Shown: positions 14,662-23,302, numbered from the stretch's first letter. The stretch: DNA of 25,696 nucleotides from Laceyella putida (GCF_042665195.1 NZ_JBHTBW010000033.1:1-25696); one strand, 5' to 3'. Numbers and translations are program-made. The notes: generated by a model not told the origin, from the letters alone.

Positions 14662-15999
14662 TTAATACAAGGACATGTATTGTTCGCGCTCCCATGGATG
14701 CACGGCGGTGCGGAACATATCCCACTCGATTTCTTTGGCTTCCACGAAGTGTGCCAAAGCGTGCTCACCCAGCGCATCAACCATAACCGGGTTGTTTTGC
14801 AGTTCAACTAGTGCTTCGTACAGGTTGCCAGGCAGGTTTTCGATCCCTGCGTCACGACGCTCTTGCTCATCCATGACGTAGATGTTGCGGTCAGTTTGTT
14901 TTGGCAGCTCCAGCTTGTTTTTCACGCCATCCAGACCTGCTTTCAACATGACTGCCAAAGCCAAGTATGGGTTAGCGGATGGGTCTGGAGAACGCACTTC
15001 GATACGGGTGCTCAAGCCACGGGCAGCGGGCACGCGTACCAATGGGCTACGGTTTTTAGGAGACCAAGCGACATAACATGGCGCTTCGTAACCAGGAACC
15101 AACCGCTTATATGAGTTGACCAGTGGGTTAGTGACGGCAGTGAAGGAACGGGCATGTTTCAGGACACCCGCCAAGAAATGACGCGCGGTCACAGACAATT
15201 CCAGTTCATCGCTCTCATCCCAGAATGCGTTCACATTACCTTGGAACAGGGACATGTTGCAGTGCATGCCGGAACCGTTCACGCCAAACAGCGGTTTTGG
15301 CATAAAGGTTGCGTGCAGGCCATAGCGGCGAGCGATGTTTTTCACAACCAATTTAAAGATTTGGATGTTGTCTGCGGTGGTCACCGCGTTAGCGTATTTG
15401 AAGTCGATCTCATGTTGGCCAGGTGCCACTTCATGGTGGGATGCTTCAATTTCAAATCCCATTTGGTCAAGGGTCAGAACGATATCACGACGGCAGTTTT
15501 CACCAAGATCCAGCGGAGCCAAGTCGAAGTAACCACCTTTGTCGTTCAGGTCTAAAGTCGGTTCCCCTTGTTCATTGGTTTTGAAAAGGAAGAACTCTGG
15601 CTCCGGACCTACGTTGAAGGAGGTGAAGCCCAATTCTTCAGCTTCTTTCAACACTTTTTTCAGGATGCCGCGTGGATCACCCTCAAATGGCGTACCATCT
15701 GGCAGATAGATGTCACAGATGAGTCCAGCTACTTTACCGCCAGCTTCCGCACCCCATGGGTAGATTACCCAAGTGTCCAGATCCGGATAGAGATACATGT
15801 CGGATTCTTCAATGCGCACAAAACCTTCGATCGAAGATCCGTCAAACATCATTTTATTATCGAGCGCTTTTCCCAATTGGGTCGTTGGAATTTCCACGTT
15901 TTTGATGGTTCCCAAAAGATCGGTGAATGTCAAGCGGATATAAGCTACATTTTCTTCTTGTGCAATGCGCAAAATGTCATCTTTGGTGTACTTGGCCAT
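14662..15999 (-). CDS. glnA: Glutamine synthetase, type I-alpha
   Basis: A 445-aa enzyme that makes glutamine from glutamate, ammonia and ATP as a dodecamer. Active-site segments are all present: DGSSIEGF, GPEPEFFLF, EVAPGQHEIDFKYA, NGSGMHCNMSLF, and NRSPLVRVPAARG. The protein has the length and lacks the insertion and the adenylylation-loop form of the I-beta enzymes. R62 (in GFVRIEESD) is the residue known in B. subtilis for feedback inhibition by glutamine. In Bacillus this feedback-inhibited enzyme also binds GlnR and TnrA to signal nitrogen sufficiency. It is the second gene of the glnR-glnA operon, 57 bp after glnR, with GGGAGAAC as ribosome site, and ends at a good terminator. Confidence 0.97.
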   Translation of the reverse strand: MAKYTKDDILRIAQEENVAYIRLTFTDLLGTIKNVEIPTTQLGKALDNKMMFDGSSIEGFVRIEESDMYLYPDLDTWVIYPWGAEAGGKVAGLICDIYLPDGTPFEGDPRGILKKVLKEAEELGFTSFNVGPEPEFFLFKTNEQGEPTLDLNDKGGYFDLAPLDLGENCRRDIVLTLDQMGFEIEASHHEVAPGQHEIDFKYANAVTTADNIQIFKLVVKNIARRYGLHATFMPKPLFGVNGSGMHCNMSLFQGNVNAFWDESDELELSVTARHFLAGVLKHARSFTAVTNPLVNSYKRLVPGYEAPCYVAWSPKNRSPLVRVPAARGLSTRIEVRSPDPSANPYLALAVMLKAGLDGVKNKLELPKQTDRNIYVMDEQERRDAGIENLPGNLYEALVELQNNPVMVDALGEHALAHFVEAKEIEWDMFRTAVHPWEREQYMSLY

Positions 16000-16056
16000 C
16001 GCAATTGTTCTCCCTTCACCTAGGTAATATGTTTATTATGACCGGAAGCAGCTTGG

Positions 16057-16461
16057 TCAATGACGAAAGAAACGAGATAATTCACCATGATTTAGCGGAA
16101 TCTGCCCCCGTTTGTTCGGGTGAATGATCTGTTGTTTTAACATGCGGCGCAAATCGCGCTCACTCAGTTCCTTCTTGACAGTTTCCGCTTCTTGCTTTGC
16201 TTCCAGGACTTGCTGAGACTGTTTGAGCATCTCGCGGATTCCCGCGATGTTGATCCCCTTTTCCAAGTAGGATTTGATCTGCAGTAAACGATCAACGTCA
16301 TTGAATGAAAATAACCGTTGGTTTCCTTTGGTTCTTTCCGGACTGATGAGACCTTGTTGTTCATAATACCGAATTTGACGGGGAGTCAATTCGGTGAGCT
16401 TGGTCACAATCCCTATTGGAAACAAAGGCATATTCCGCCGAAGTTCATCATTCACACTCAT
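16057..16461 (-). CDS. glnR: Nitrogen regulator GlnR (MerR family)
   Basis: A 134-aa MerR-type regulator that in Bacillus represses glnRA and other nitrogen genes when bound to feedback-inhibited glutamine synthetase. The winged helix reads IGIVTKLTELTPRQIRYYEQ and QGLISPERTKGNQRLFSFND (residues about 17-56), followed by a coiled-coil helix and a short C-terminal tail ending in HGELSRFFRH, like the autoinhibitory tail of B. subtilis GlnR. It is encoded directly upstream of glnA as in that species. AAAGGGGG lies about 8 nt before the ATG. The promoter region has a GlnR box, so autorepression is expected. Confidence 0.95.
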   Translation of the reverse strand: MSVNDELRRNMPLFPIGIVTKLTELTPRQIRYYEQQGLISPERTKGNQRLFSFNDVDRLLQIKSYLEKGINIAGIREMLKQSQQVLEAKQEAETVKKELSERDLRRMLKQQIIHPNKRGQIPLNHGELSRFFRH

Positions 16462-16506
16462 GAACGGCGCCCCCTTTCAATTATGCGGGATTGCCTTACA
16501 ATTCAT

Positions 16507-16535
16507 ATTATATGTATGTAAGGTTTTTTCGTCAA
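16507..16535 (-). promoter_or_regulatory. Sigma-A promoter of glnRA
   Basis: On the minus strand TTGACG (16535-16530), 17-bp spacer, TATAAT (16512-16507). The start point would be near 16500, about 39 nt before glnR. The spacer contains CCTTACA, which with the -35 region may form a second, degenerate GlnR half-site as in the B. subtilis glnRA promoter. Confidence 0.8.
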
Positions 16536-16539
16536 CGGG

Positions 16540-16556
16540 TGTAAGGAAAAATGACA
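16540..16556. promoter_or_regulatory. GlnR box at the glnRA promoter
   Basis: The 17-bp TGTAAGGAAAAATGACA fits TGTNA-N7-TNACA. It ends four bases upstream of the -35 box. It parallels the amt box at 2450-2466 and supports a shared nitrogen regulon in this genome. Confidence 0.75.
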
Positions 16557-17000
16557 TCATTTTTTTGCCGTATAACATTTCTATAATATCCCGATCGCAG
16601 GAATTCCGCGGGGTTTGGGCGCACAATCAGGCGAGGCGGTTTGTTTCTTCGTTTTTTGTGCGGATCAAGGCTTCACTATGCCCCGATTTAACCATAAAAA
16701 AGTGCTTTCGGCACTTGTTTTGAACCCCCCATCGACAAATGGTGGATTCCATTATTTTCTCTTGTCTCCTTATTATTTCAGACATCATCCTCGCGTATTC
16801 CAGGGGACTCGTTTATCTGCTCTCTCGTCAGAAACTCTATAGTGAACGGCGACTCGATATCCCCTCAGCATCACCTGTGCGAGTGGTGGGAGAATCAAAA
16901 AGGTTTAACCCCGGCACCGCCGAGACAAGGCTCAGAGAAACCGGGGTGGTAGGCAAACGTTGAATGAGGAATGCTGGCCGGTTCGTTTTGAACGGAACGG
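16557..17000. other. Intergenic region with two hairpins, no convincing gene
   Basis: A hairpin at 16700-16716 (AAGTGC/GCACTT with A/T flanks) looks like a bidirectional terminator. A second GC-rich hairpin joins ACCCCGG (16908-16914) with CCGGGGT (16941-16947), with an inner GAG/CTC pairing. A 74-codon frame (16739-16963, plus) has a hydrophobic start but no ribosome site, and its second half overlaps the GC hairpin; I do not count it as a gene. The 3' hairpin may serve the hydrolase gene that ends at 17001 on the minus strand. Confidence 0.35.
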
Positions 17001-18008
17001 TCAGTCTTTGCCATGAGGAGCCGTAGCGCTTAAGAACCGCTTCACCTCTTTCACCACTTCTTCGTACTTGGTCAACACAATCGTGTAATGATTCGCTCCT
17101 TCGATCTCCACATAACGACTGCCTTGGGGAAGCAAACGGATCAAGTATTTTCCTTTCTGGGGTTCCACCACGGGAACGGTGTCCTTGCTCGTTTCATCAA
17201 GAATGAAGCCATCCGGCGTTTGCAAGAGCAGAACCGGCACCTTGATTTTGTAGTTCAGCGCATCCAGGTCGATCGGACGGCTCTGTTCAGGGAAAACGGC
17301 TTGTTTCGCCACTTTGGGGGTGACTGAACCATCTTCGTTGATGCGCACATCATGCCAATAATATTGGTTGACATAGCGATTCCAACTTTGCTTGTAGTAA
17401 GGTCCCTGTTGATGGAGGCGGAGATAGGTGTCGAAATCCGGATACGTTTTCCCGATCCGGGCCAGAGACGGCTGCAATGCCCGATTGATCTTTTCACTTT
17501 GTTCCTCTGAAAAACCGACTCCACCATCCACCAAGACCACTCTCGACAACCGGTCGGGGTATTTGTTGGCAAAGGCGACAGCCGTGTGCGCGCCCATGGA
17601 ATGGCCCATCACGATCGCGCGTCCAATGTTGAAATGATCCAACATTCCTTTGATATCTTCGGCGTATTGCCAAACATCATAATAACCGGTGGCCGGCTTT
17701 GCGCTGTCCCCCCTCCCCCTGATATCCAATGCGATGACATGATACTTGTCTCTCATTCTTTCAGCTACCGCGTCCCAATAGCGGGCATTGGCCGTTAACC
17801 CGTGGATTAATACCACCGGCTCGCCTTGCCCCCCATAATCCACCACATGAAGTTGAATGCCATTCACCTTGATCATCATGTCCCTTATCTCCCCCGCATC
17901 CGTCCGCTCCGTCGCATAACTGTCACCTTCCATTCTCCAAGGCTGGGCAAAGAAGGGATTGGCCAGAACAACCACAGTCATCATAAGCAAAACCATCCAT
18001 TTTTGCAC
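17001..18008 (-). CDS. Secreted alpha/beta hydrolase
   Basis: 335 aa from the GTG at 18008, which has AAGGGAGG 10 nt upstream. This start gives a clean signal sequence (VQKWMVLLMMTVVVLANPFF then AQPWRMEGDSYA); longer frames would bury it behind 28 residues. The mature part has the alpha/beta-hydrolase fold: oxyanion-hole segment VLIHGLTANARYWD, ALDIRGRGDSAKP, nucleophile S137 in MGHSMGAHTAVAF, and a C-terminal histidine in EGANHYTI. The acid is probably in the LLLQTPDGFILDE segment. It resembles epoxide-hydrolase/esterase-type enzymes; the substrate is unknown. It stands alone next to a truncated extracellular protease. Confidence 0.87.
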   Translation of the reverse strand: MQKWMVLLMMTVVVLANPFFAQPWRMEGDSYATERTDAGEIRDMMIKVNGIQLHVVDYGGQGEPVVLIHGLTANARYWDAVAERMRDKYHVIALDIRGRGDSAKPATGYYDVWQYAEDIKGMLDHFNIGRAIVMGHSMGAHTAVAFANKYPDRLSRVVLVDGGVGFSEEQSEKINRALQPSLARIGKTYPDFDTYLRLHQQGPYYKQSWNRYVNQYYWHDVRINEDGSVTPKVAKQAVFPEQSRPIDLDALNYKIKVPVLLLQTPDGFILDETSKDTVPVVEPQKGKYLIRLLPQGSRYVEIEGANHYTIVLTKYEEVVKEVKRFLSATAPHGKD

Positions 18009-18339
18009 CTTGTTGCATCCTCCCTTGTCTGGGGCCTCAACCTTATATCCATACAAAACGGATGCCATTGATTGCACCGCTCGTTTCGGCAAACGCTGTC
18101 TTCCATTTTGTACAGATGGACGGTTCCCGGTGAAATCACGGCCATGGGAGCGTCCAATCTTTCACACTCCCATCCCCGTTTTTGCATGCCGCCGTCTTCC
18201 GCTCACATCCTCGTCCAAATCACGTCCCGCTTTTGCAAAAATTTAAACGCTTTGAGCAAAAAAGTGAATCCATCCACAAAACAGAACAAAGGGTCTATTA
18301 ATAAAGAAATGGATAAAAGCCGCTTACTATTCCCCCCTC

Positions 18340-19119
18340 TTGCCTGGCACGTTGATCTCCAGCACCACCAATACGTTTACTGACGGTGCCGCAGTCGATG
18401 CGCATGCTTACGCCGAAAAAGTATACGACTACTACAAAAACACCCATGGCCGCCACAGTTATGATGGCAACGGGGCCGATATCATCTCCTCCGTCCACGT
18501 GGGAAGAAATTGGAACAATGCGGCCTGGATCGGAACGCAAATGGTCTATGGCGATGGGGATGGAACCACCTTCCGTCCACTCTCGGGCGGCTTGGATGTG
18601 GTTGCGCACGAACTCACGCATGCCGTGACGGACACAACCGCCGAACTGATCTATGAAAACGAATCAGGTGCCTTGAACGAGTCGATCTCCGATATCTTTG
18701 GCGCCATGGTAGACAGCAACGATTGGAATATGGGTGAAGACATCTACACACCCAACATATCCGGCGATGCCCTCCGGTCTTTGTCCGATCCAACCAAATT
18801 CGGTGATCCCGACCACTACAGCAAACGTTACACCTGCACGGATGATAATGGCGGTGTCCACACCAACAGCGGCATCAACAACAAAGCCGCTTACCTGCTC
18901 GCGCAAGGCGGCACCCACTATGGCGTGACGGTGACAGGGATCGGGCGCGACAAAACGGCAAAAATCTACTACCGCGCGCTCACTTACTACCTCACCTCAA
19001 GCTCAAACTTCGCCCACATGCGGCAAGCGGCGATCCAAGCGGCAACCGATCTCTACGGGTCCACATCTGCGGAAGTGCAGTCCGTGAAAAACGCCTACAG
19101 TGCAGTGGGAGTCAATTAA
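18340..19119 (+). pseudogene. 5'-truncated thermolysin-type neutral metalloprotease (M4)
   Basis: About 259 residues closely follow mature thermolysin from its LPGSL segment (about residue 50) to the C terminus. The zinc motif HELTH (H90, E91, H94 counting from 18340), the third ligand in NESISDIFG, calcium-binding acidic segments and GGVHTNSGINNKAAYL with the catalytic histidine region are intact. The signal peptide, the roughly 200-residue propeptide and the first about 48 mature residues are absent. Upstream the frame reads unrelated codons back to a stop at 18265. Without its export signal and prodomain it cannot be an active secreted protease. The end matches the family C terminus (AYSAVGVN), so only the 5' part is lost. 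Confidence 0.9.
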
Positions 19120-19191
19120 TCCAATATGGCAAATAGACGAAAGAGGGACATTCCTGCAATACAAAATCTTATCCACGGCAAGCTCGTTGAA

Positions 19192-20088
19192 TTAGTTATG
19201 GTAGAATAACTTCTTTTTATGATTCTGTTTAAATTGTTTTGGTGATTCACCAGTCATTTTTTTAAACAACAAAGTGAAATAGTTAGGATTTTCGTATCCC
19301 ACAATTCTAGCTATTTCCCAAACTTTCATATCTGTAGAGACAAGTAATCTCTTTGCCTCTCCTATTCGTCGATTAATTAAGTAATTGATGGGTGAATTTT
19401 TCATTTCCTTTTTGAAAACATGGGAGAGATAATACTGATTAAGGTATAGATTATCAGCAATATCATTTAGGGTAATATTCTTTGTATAGTTTTTATCTAT
19501 ATATTCTTTTATGCGATACGCAAGGGAATGGGAGTCATCTGAAATACTGTTTACATTTTGCAACTTAACTATTCTAATAATTAGAGTAATTAATGATATT
19601 AGTAAATTGCGGCAAATTATTTCATATCCTTCAGCTTGTAGAGAGGATTCCTCAAATATATCAGAAATGTAGGATTCAACTTTATGGGAATATTTACTAT
19701 TTCGAATTACTGGTTCAATATTCGAAGGAATAATATGAAGTTCTTTCATTCCTTCAATAACGAGATTGGAAACTCCACAAAAATAAGTTTTGAGCGGATG
19801 TGCCGGGTTGGAGTACTCTTCATGAATGACCCCTTTATTATATATAAGAATATCACCTTTCTCTGCTGTGTAGGTTTTATCGTTAATAATAAAAGTTCCT
19901 TCACCTTCGCTTATATAAACAATCTCACTTAAATCATCATGCTTGTGACTTGGAAAACTCCACTCAGGATTATCACCAATTTGTCCGGCATAAACCAGAG
20001 TAGGAAGTCTCTTGAATTTTAATTTTTCTTTTAAACATTCCTTCTCAGGGGTTTGATTCCTTAGATCTTTATCTGTTGACTTACTCAT
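19192..20088 (-). CDS. AraC family transcriptional regulator with N-terminal cupin
   Basis: A 298-aa regulator. The N-terminal sensor is a cupin: FPSHKHDDLSEIVYISEGEG and the second motif around KGDILIYNKGVIHEE. The C-terminal 100 residues hold the two AraC helix-turn-helix units (ITLNDIADNLYLNQYYLSHV; KVWEIARIVGYENPNYFTLL) ending with GESPKQFKQ. Such proteins usually respond to a sugar or small organic ligand and activate a neighbouring gene. GGGGGAT precedes the ATG. It is divergent from the PhyH dioxygenase gene across 534 bp. Its AT content is higher than that of the genes to the left, suggesting separate acquisition together with its partner. Confidence 0.9.
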   Translation of the reverse strand: MSKSTDKDLRNQTPEKECLKEKLKFKRLPTLVYAGQIGDNPEWSFPSHKHDDLSEIVYISEGEGTFIINDKTYTAEKGDILIYNKGVIHEEYSNPAHPLKTYFCGVSNLVIEGMKELHIIPSNIEPVIRNSKYSHKVESYISDIFEESSLQAEGYEIICRNLLISLITLIIRIVKLQNVNSISDDSHSLAYRIKEYIDKNYTKNITLNDIADNLYLNQYYLSHVFKKEMKNSPINYLINRRIGEAKRLLVSTDMKVWEIARIVGYENPNYFTLLFKKMTGESPKQFKQNHKKKLFYHN

Positions 20089-20622
20089 AACATCCCCCTT
20101 TTTTATCTATTGAACATCAAAATATTATAGTATTTCAGTTATAAAACAAGATCATTATGGCGATCAAGTCCATATTTGTGTGAAAAATCCTCTCTCAAGG
20201 TAGGACGCCCCTGTGTTGCCCGGTCGTCTTAACAATCCGTTTGTTTTCCCTTCAAAACCCATGTGTGTTGATGAGGCTGATAACCTCGAATCATAGATTC
20301 GTGCTGAAATAGTAACCAAAGAGTAAGTCTGACCAAACTCTTGCCAGATCCTTATATAGTATGGTCACTTTTAGATTGATATATCATAGCAAGATGTTAT
20401 AGTTTTTCTGTTAGTATAACAAGATAATTCATTGTATATCCAAGGTTATAACGGTAACATTCTAAATAAACTTACCCAAATATTAAAGTTGTTACTGAGC
20501 AAGCAGCAAACGGGTCACTCGAGGAAGCGCTTTCTCTAACGGAAATCCTAACTGCATCGTTTCGTTCCTCAACAATAGTAAAGGAATAGAGGAAAACATT
20601 CCATTATAAGGAGGATTAAAAA
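20089..20622. other. Long divergent intergenic region
   Basis: It holds no complete gene. The AT-rich outer parts probably contain the promoters of the AraC and PhyH genes. The middle (about 20200-20340) is richer in GC and has short open stretches on both strands that look like decayed coding or insertion-sequence DNA, but I could not assign them. A cre-like palindrome lies at 20522-20535. Confidence 0.35.
20522..20535. promoter_or_regulatory. Possible catabolite-responsive element (cre)
   Basis: AGGAAGCGCTTTCT contains the palindrome GAAGCGCTTTC and resembles the CcpA consensus TGWAANCGNTNWCA, with mismatches at the outer positions. It lies about 90 bp before the PhyH start, a location suited to carbon control of that gene. 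Inference from similarity only. Confidence 0.35.
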
Positions 20623-21543
20623 ATGAACAAAGAAAAATTGAACAATATTCTTGAAATGACCATCCCATTGAATCAACGTGTAAATAATGAACCGCTGAGG
20701 GTGCTGAGTGAAGAAGATTGGAAGTTCTGGCAAGAAAATGGGTATGTGATCATCCATGATGCCGTTCCCAAAGAGAATATTGATCGATTAGTCAATCTGA
20801 TCTGGGAGTTTGAAGAAAAGGACCCCAATGATCCTTCCACCTGGTACACGGCTCCCCGGCGTGAAATTCAAATGAAAGAACTCGTGAATACTGGAATGGT
20901 TGAGTTGTATAATCATCAGTACCTGTGGGACAACCGCATGTATGAAAAAGTATATCATGCCTTTGTTGATATATGGGGAACAGAAAAATTATGGGTAAGC
21001 ATTGATAGGTGTAACCTCAACCTCCCAATAAAACCCGGGCATGAGTATAAAAGTTTTATACACTGGGATGTGGATACTTCTTTAAACCCGATTCCCGTTA
21101 ATGTACAAGGTGTTTTATCATTAGTGGATACGGACGAAGAAATGGGCGGGTTCCAATGCATTCCAGAACTGTATAGGAATTTTGATGAATGGGTGAAAAC
21201 ACAACCTGCAGACAGGGATCCGTATAAACCTGATATAACTGGTTTTACCCCCACCAAAGTGGTTACAAAAGCCGGTGACCTGCTTATATTCAACAGTATG
21301 CAGCCACATGGCATCCGTCCAAATCATTCTACCAAACCACGTCTGGCACAATATATATCCATGTTCCCTGCACAGGAGCATAATGAACAATTAAGACAAA
21401 CGAGGATTACGTCTTGGAGCGAAAGAATAAAACCTGAGGGATATGCATTTCCAGGAGATCCTCGCAATTGGGAACAAATAAAATATGATAGGGCTAAACT
21501 TACTGAACTGGGTGAAAAATTGTTGGGACTGAAAAAGTGGTAA
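20623..21543 (+). CDS. Phytanoyl-CoA dioxygenase (PhyH) family oxygenase
   Basis: A 306-aa Fe(II)/2-oxoglutarate-dependent oxygenase. The metal triad is visible as H147 and D149 in IHWDVD and H229 in MQPHGIRPNHS; R240 shortly after is the likely 2-oxoglutarate anchor. The start of the fold is FWQENGYVIIHDAVP. Bacterial PhyH-family enzymes hydroxylate small molecules (amino acids, ectoine-type solutes, natural products); the substrate here cannot be read from the sequence. The ribosome site AAGGAGG is ideal. It is divergent from a cupin-AraC regulator that probably activates it, and a terminator follows at 21588, so it is a one-gene unit. Confidence 0.88.
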   Translation: MNKEKLNNILEMTIPLNQRVNNEPLRVLSEEDWKFWQENGYVIIHDAVPKENIDRLVNLIWEFEEKDPNDPSTWYTAPRREIQMKELVNTGMVELYNHQYLWDNRMYEKVYHAFVDIWGTEKLWVSIDRCNLNLPIKPGHEYKSFIHWDVDTSLNPIPVNVQGVLSLVDTDEEMGGFQCIPELYRNFDEWVKTQPADRDPYKPDITGFTPTKVVTKAGDLLIFNSMQPHGIRPNHSTKPRLAQYISMFPAQEHNEQLRQTRITSWSERIKPEGYAFPGDPRNWEQIKYDRAKLTELGEKLLGLKKW

Positions 21544-21587
21544 AAGGCGGATCAACTGACAGATAGTTAGAACCATTTAAATATTTT

Positions 21588-21626
21588 AAAGAGAGTCACT
21601 GGATTTACAGCTCAAGTGGCTCTCTT
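21588..21626 (+). terminator. Terminator of the PhyH gene
   Basis: AAGAGAGTCACT (21589-21600) pairs with AGTGGCTCTCTT (21615-21626) with one G-T pair; 14-nt loop. Confidence 0.75.
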
Positions 21627-21636
21627 AATCTACAAA

Positions 21637-21803
21637 TTAGGTTAGCGGTGCGGGGTTAAATAGGCACAAATCGTTGTGCAATCCCCAGTGTTCAGCCCAT
21701 GTTTTCTTTCTGCCGCTGGCAACATCCAATATCAGATGGAAAATTTCCCAACCAATGTCTTCAATGGTTGCATCACCCGTTGCAAAAAGAAAAACTTGAC
21801 CGC
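21637..21803 (-). pseudogene. C-terminal remnant of an altronate/galactarate dehydratase (UxaA family)
   Basis: The minus-strand frame reads CGQVFLFATGDATIEDIGWE then IFHLILDVASGRKKTWAEHW and GLHNDLCLFNPAPLT before a TAA. The G-x-E-I-F-x-x-I-L-x-V-A-S-G-[RK]-x-T-x-A-E-x-x-G pattern followed by a short F-x-P tail is the typical C terminus of UxaA/GarD dehydratases, which are about 390-500 aa. Only about 50 residues are left. A hexuronate-type MFS fragment at 14013-14150 could be a relic of the same sugar-acid pathway, though the two are 7.5 kb apart. Confidence 0.6.
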
Positions 21804-21882
21804 AGTATAGCTAAGAAAGTAAACCCCGAATACCACAAGAAGACGAATCAAGAAATACGGCATCGAAACCCCTGAGACAAAA

Positions 21883-22044
21883 ATGGGTCAGCAGACGTTG
21901 CAAGGCTTTCACCTTACCCCATCTACCTTCCTGGGTTGCCTTCACGATACGTGCTTGGAGTCGACGCACGTTGCGGTGGACCTTTTGCCAGTTGATGGCA
22001 TGCCAGTCCACTTCGTGGGAAGCCGCGTCATCTGCCTTGCCTCC
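21883..22044 (-). pseudogene. ltrA: N-terminal fragment of a group II intron reverse transcriptase/maturase
   Basis: The frame reads GKADDAASHEVDWHAINWQK then VHRNVRRLQARIVKATQEGR and WGKVKALQRLLTH. This is the highly typical N terminus of group II intron-encoded proteins, the RLQ-x-R-I-x-K-A-x-x-x-G-[RK] region before reverse transcriptase motif 0. Continuation into the reverse transcriptase domain is lost after LLTH, where the frame runs into unrelated residues. A GTG at 22011 or an upstream codon would be the start. Confidence 0.8.
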
Positions 22045-22320
22045 TTAGTCGATTAGTCAAGTTTTCTCGTGACGAGAGACCAAATGGAAGTCTGCCCGCT
22101 TTCGCGTAGGATGATGTTGTTTTAAAAAAAACTCAACCCTTATCCATCCCATTACAGGAACAGCATTCTTTTTTCCATCATCCTTTACCCGCAACTCTAT
22201 CGGCTCACCTTACGGTTCGCTTTCCCGAAGGGAGAGCTACGGGCTTACCGTGTTCCGCTTGAATAACCAGACGGGTTAGGTTCGCTCTATTCGCCGGAAC
22301 TTAACCACTTCTTTTACCAT
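21883..22320 (-). mobile_element. 5' fragment of a group II intron
   Basis: The minus strand from about 22320 to 22045 has the look of group II intron domain I-IV RNA: conserved runs such as GGTAAGCCCGTAGCTCTCCC, GGTGAGCCGATAGAG, GCGAAAGCGGGCAGACTTCC and GTCTCTCGTCACGAGA. It leads into the start of the intron-encoded maturase. I could not find a GTGYG 5' boundary, and domain V with the 3' end is absent. The fragment breaks off at about 21883, after which UxaA-related sequence follows. It cannot splice or move by itself. Confidence 0.7.
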
Positions 22321-22409
22321 CGGAATGGCTTGTTTTTTGATCGATCCATGATGGATAAAGCGACTGAGTTCCATTTCCATAATGATTTTCGGTACTTTTT
22401 TCGGTTTAA

Positions 22410-22637
22410 TTACCACTCATTTCCTAAATGGCGGCAAAATAGACGGATGCTACCTCCACCCCTAATATGTTGCCATGCAACAGGAGAAATTTGCTTCAAC
22501 ACATCTGAATATTTTTTCTTTTTGCAATCCTGTGTAGTAACTCCTTTGGAAAGACCAGTTCGATTGAGGATATCTTGTAAAGTAATGTGATAGCATCCTT
22601 TTTCAAATATCAATTCCCCAGCAACTTCTTGAATCAA
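22410..22637 (-). pseudogene. Remnant of a TetR family regulator
   Basis: From 22637 the frame reads IQEVAGELIFEKGCYHITLQ then DILNRTGLSKG, the helix-turn-helix half of a TetR repressor. Right after SKG, where the family has a [TV]-[FL]-Y-x-[HY]-F-x-[SN]-K turn, the frame goes into lysine-rich residues of no clear family and stops at 22410. There is no good ribosome site and a stop directly precedes the TTG. The remaining about 150 residues of ligand domain are gone. Confidence 0.6.
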
Positions 22638-22693
22638 CTACAAGCTTGGATTCGTACTTCAGCTCTCATATAAAAAACTCCCAAGATATATCT

Positions 22694-23302
22694 TTACTCT
22701 CTTTTGCTGTACTTACTTTTGACAAAACGAGTATAGCGGATCGTCCAATAAATGGTTAGGCCTAAAATTCCATAATAGAAGAAGGGAGAGACAGCCAGAA
22801 ACGTAGTCACAGACAATGTATAGACTAGAATCACTTTCAGGATTGCTTCTAGCAATAAGCAGATTCCCCACACAAGGGTCATGAGGCGCATAGATTTTCT
22901 GAAGAAGGCTTCTTCATTCCATCTAGTGATGAGAACCGATGGATTGTCACTAAATCGAGAACTAAAAAGATAAATTAACGGTTTTGAGCTGAACAGAGAG
23001 ACTAAAAAGAGGCATCCCATGATCCCTGTCACATAGGATTCGCGAAGTAGTATAAATTTTTCATTTCCACCAATTAATGCTGCTATGATGCTTAAAGCAA
23101 TTCCTACGAAGATAAAACTAGAAAAAATATCTACTTTTTTCGTTTTAATCAAGCTAAACAAAGAATCGCATAACGGAATGAGAGCAGCAATTGTAAGAGC
23201 GAAAATACTACCCGTAACATCTTTTAGTAGGGTGTAGGCTAAGAAAGGTCCCCCAGCATTGATTAGAATGGTAAAGATGATCCCTTTTTTTGTTTTATTC
23301 AT
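22694..23302 (-). CDS. VC0807-like integral membrane protein
   Basis: A 202-aa protein with five or six hydrophobic segments. The N-terminal helix with INAGGPFLAYTLL, the second helix with ALTIAALIPLCDSLFSLI and the loop FSDNPSVLITRWNE followed by FRKSMRLMTLVWGICLLLEAIL agree with the VC0807 family of uncharacterised inner-membrane proteins, often beside TetR regulators. GAGAGGGA precedes the ATG at about 8 nt. A TetR remnant lies just downstream on the same strand and may have been its regulator. Function is unknown. Confidence 0.75.
   Translation of the reverse strand: MNKTKKGIIFTILINAGGPFLAYTLLKDVTGSIFALTIAALIPLCDSLFSLIKTKKVDIFSSFIFVGIALSIIAALIGGNEKFILLRESYVTGIMGCLFLVSLFSSKPLIYLFSSRFSDNPSVLITRWNEEAFFRKSMRLMTLVWGICLLLEAILKVILVYTLSVTTFLAVSPFFYYGILGLTIYWTIRYTRFVKSKYSKRE

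Noticed and set aside
16840..16960. Possible riboswitch (c-di-AMP or cobalamin type) in the GC-rich segment
   Set aside because: Only a simple nested hairpin is visible; the conserved core sequences of those classes are not present and no gene lies downstream in the proper orientation.
16739..16963. 74-codon plus-strand frame with a hydrophobic N terminus
   Set aside because: It has no ribosome site, its second half overlaps a GC hairpin, and the composition changes abruptly after residue 35. It looks like chance openness.
20200..20340. Possible transposase remnant in the AraC-PhyH gap
   Set aside because: Short open stretches exist on both strands, but none shows a DDE or other transposase motif and no terminal inverted repeats were found.
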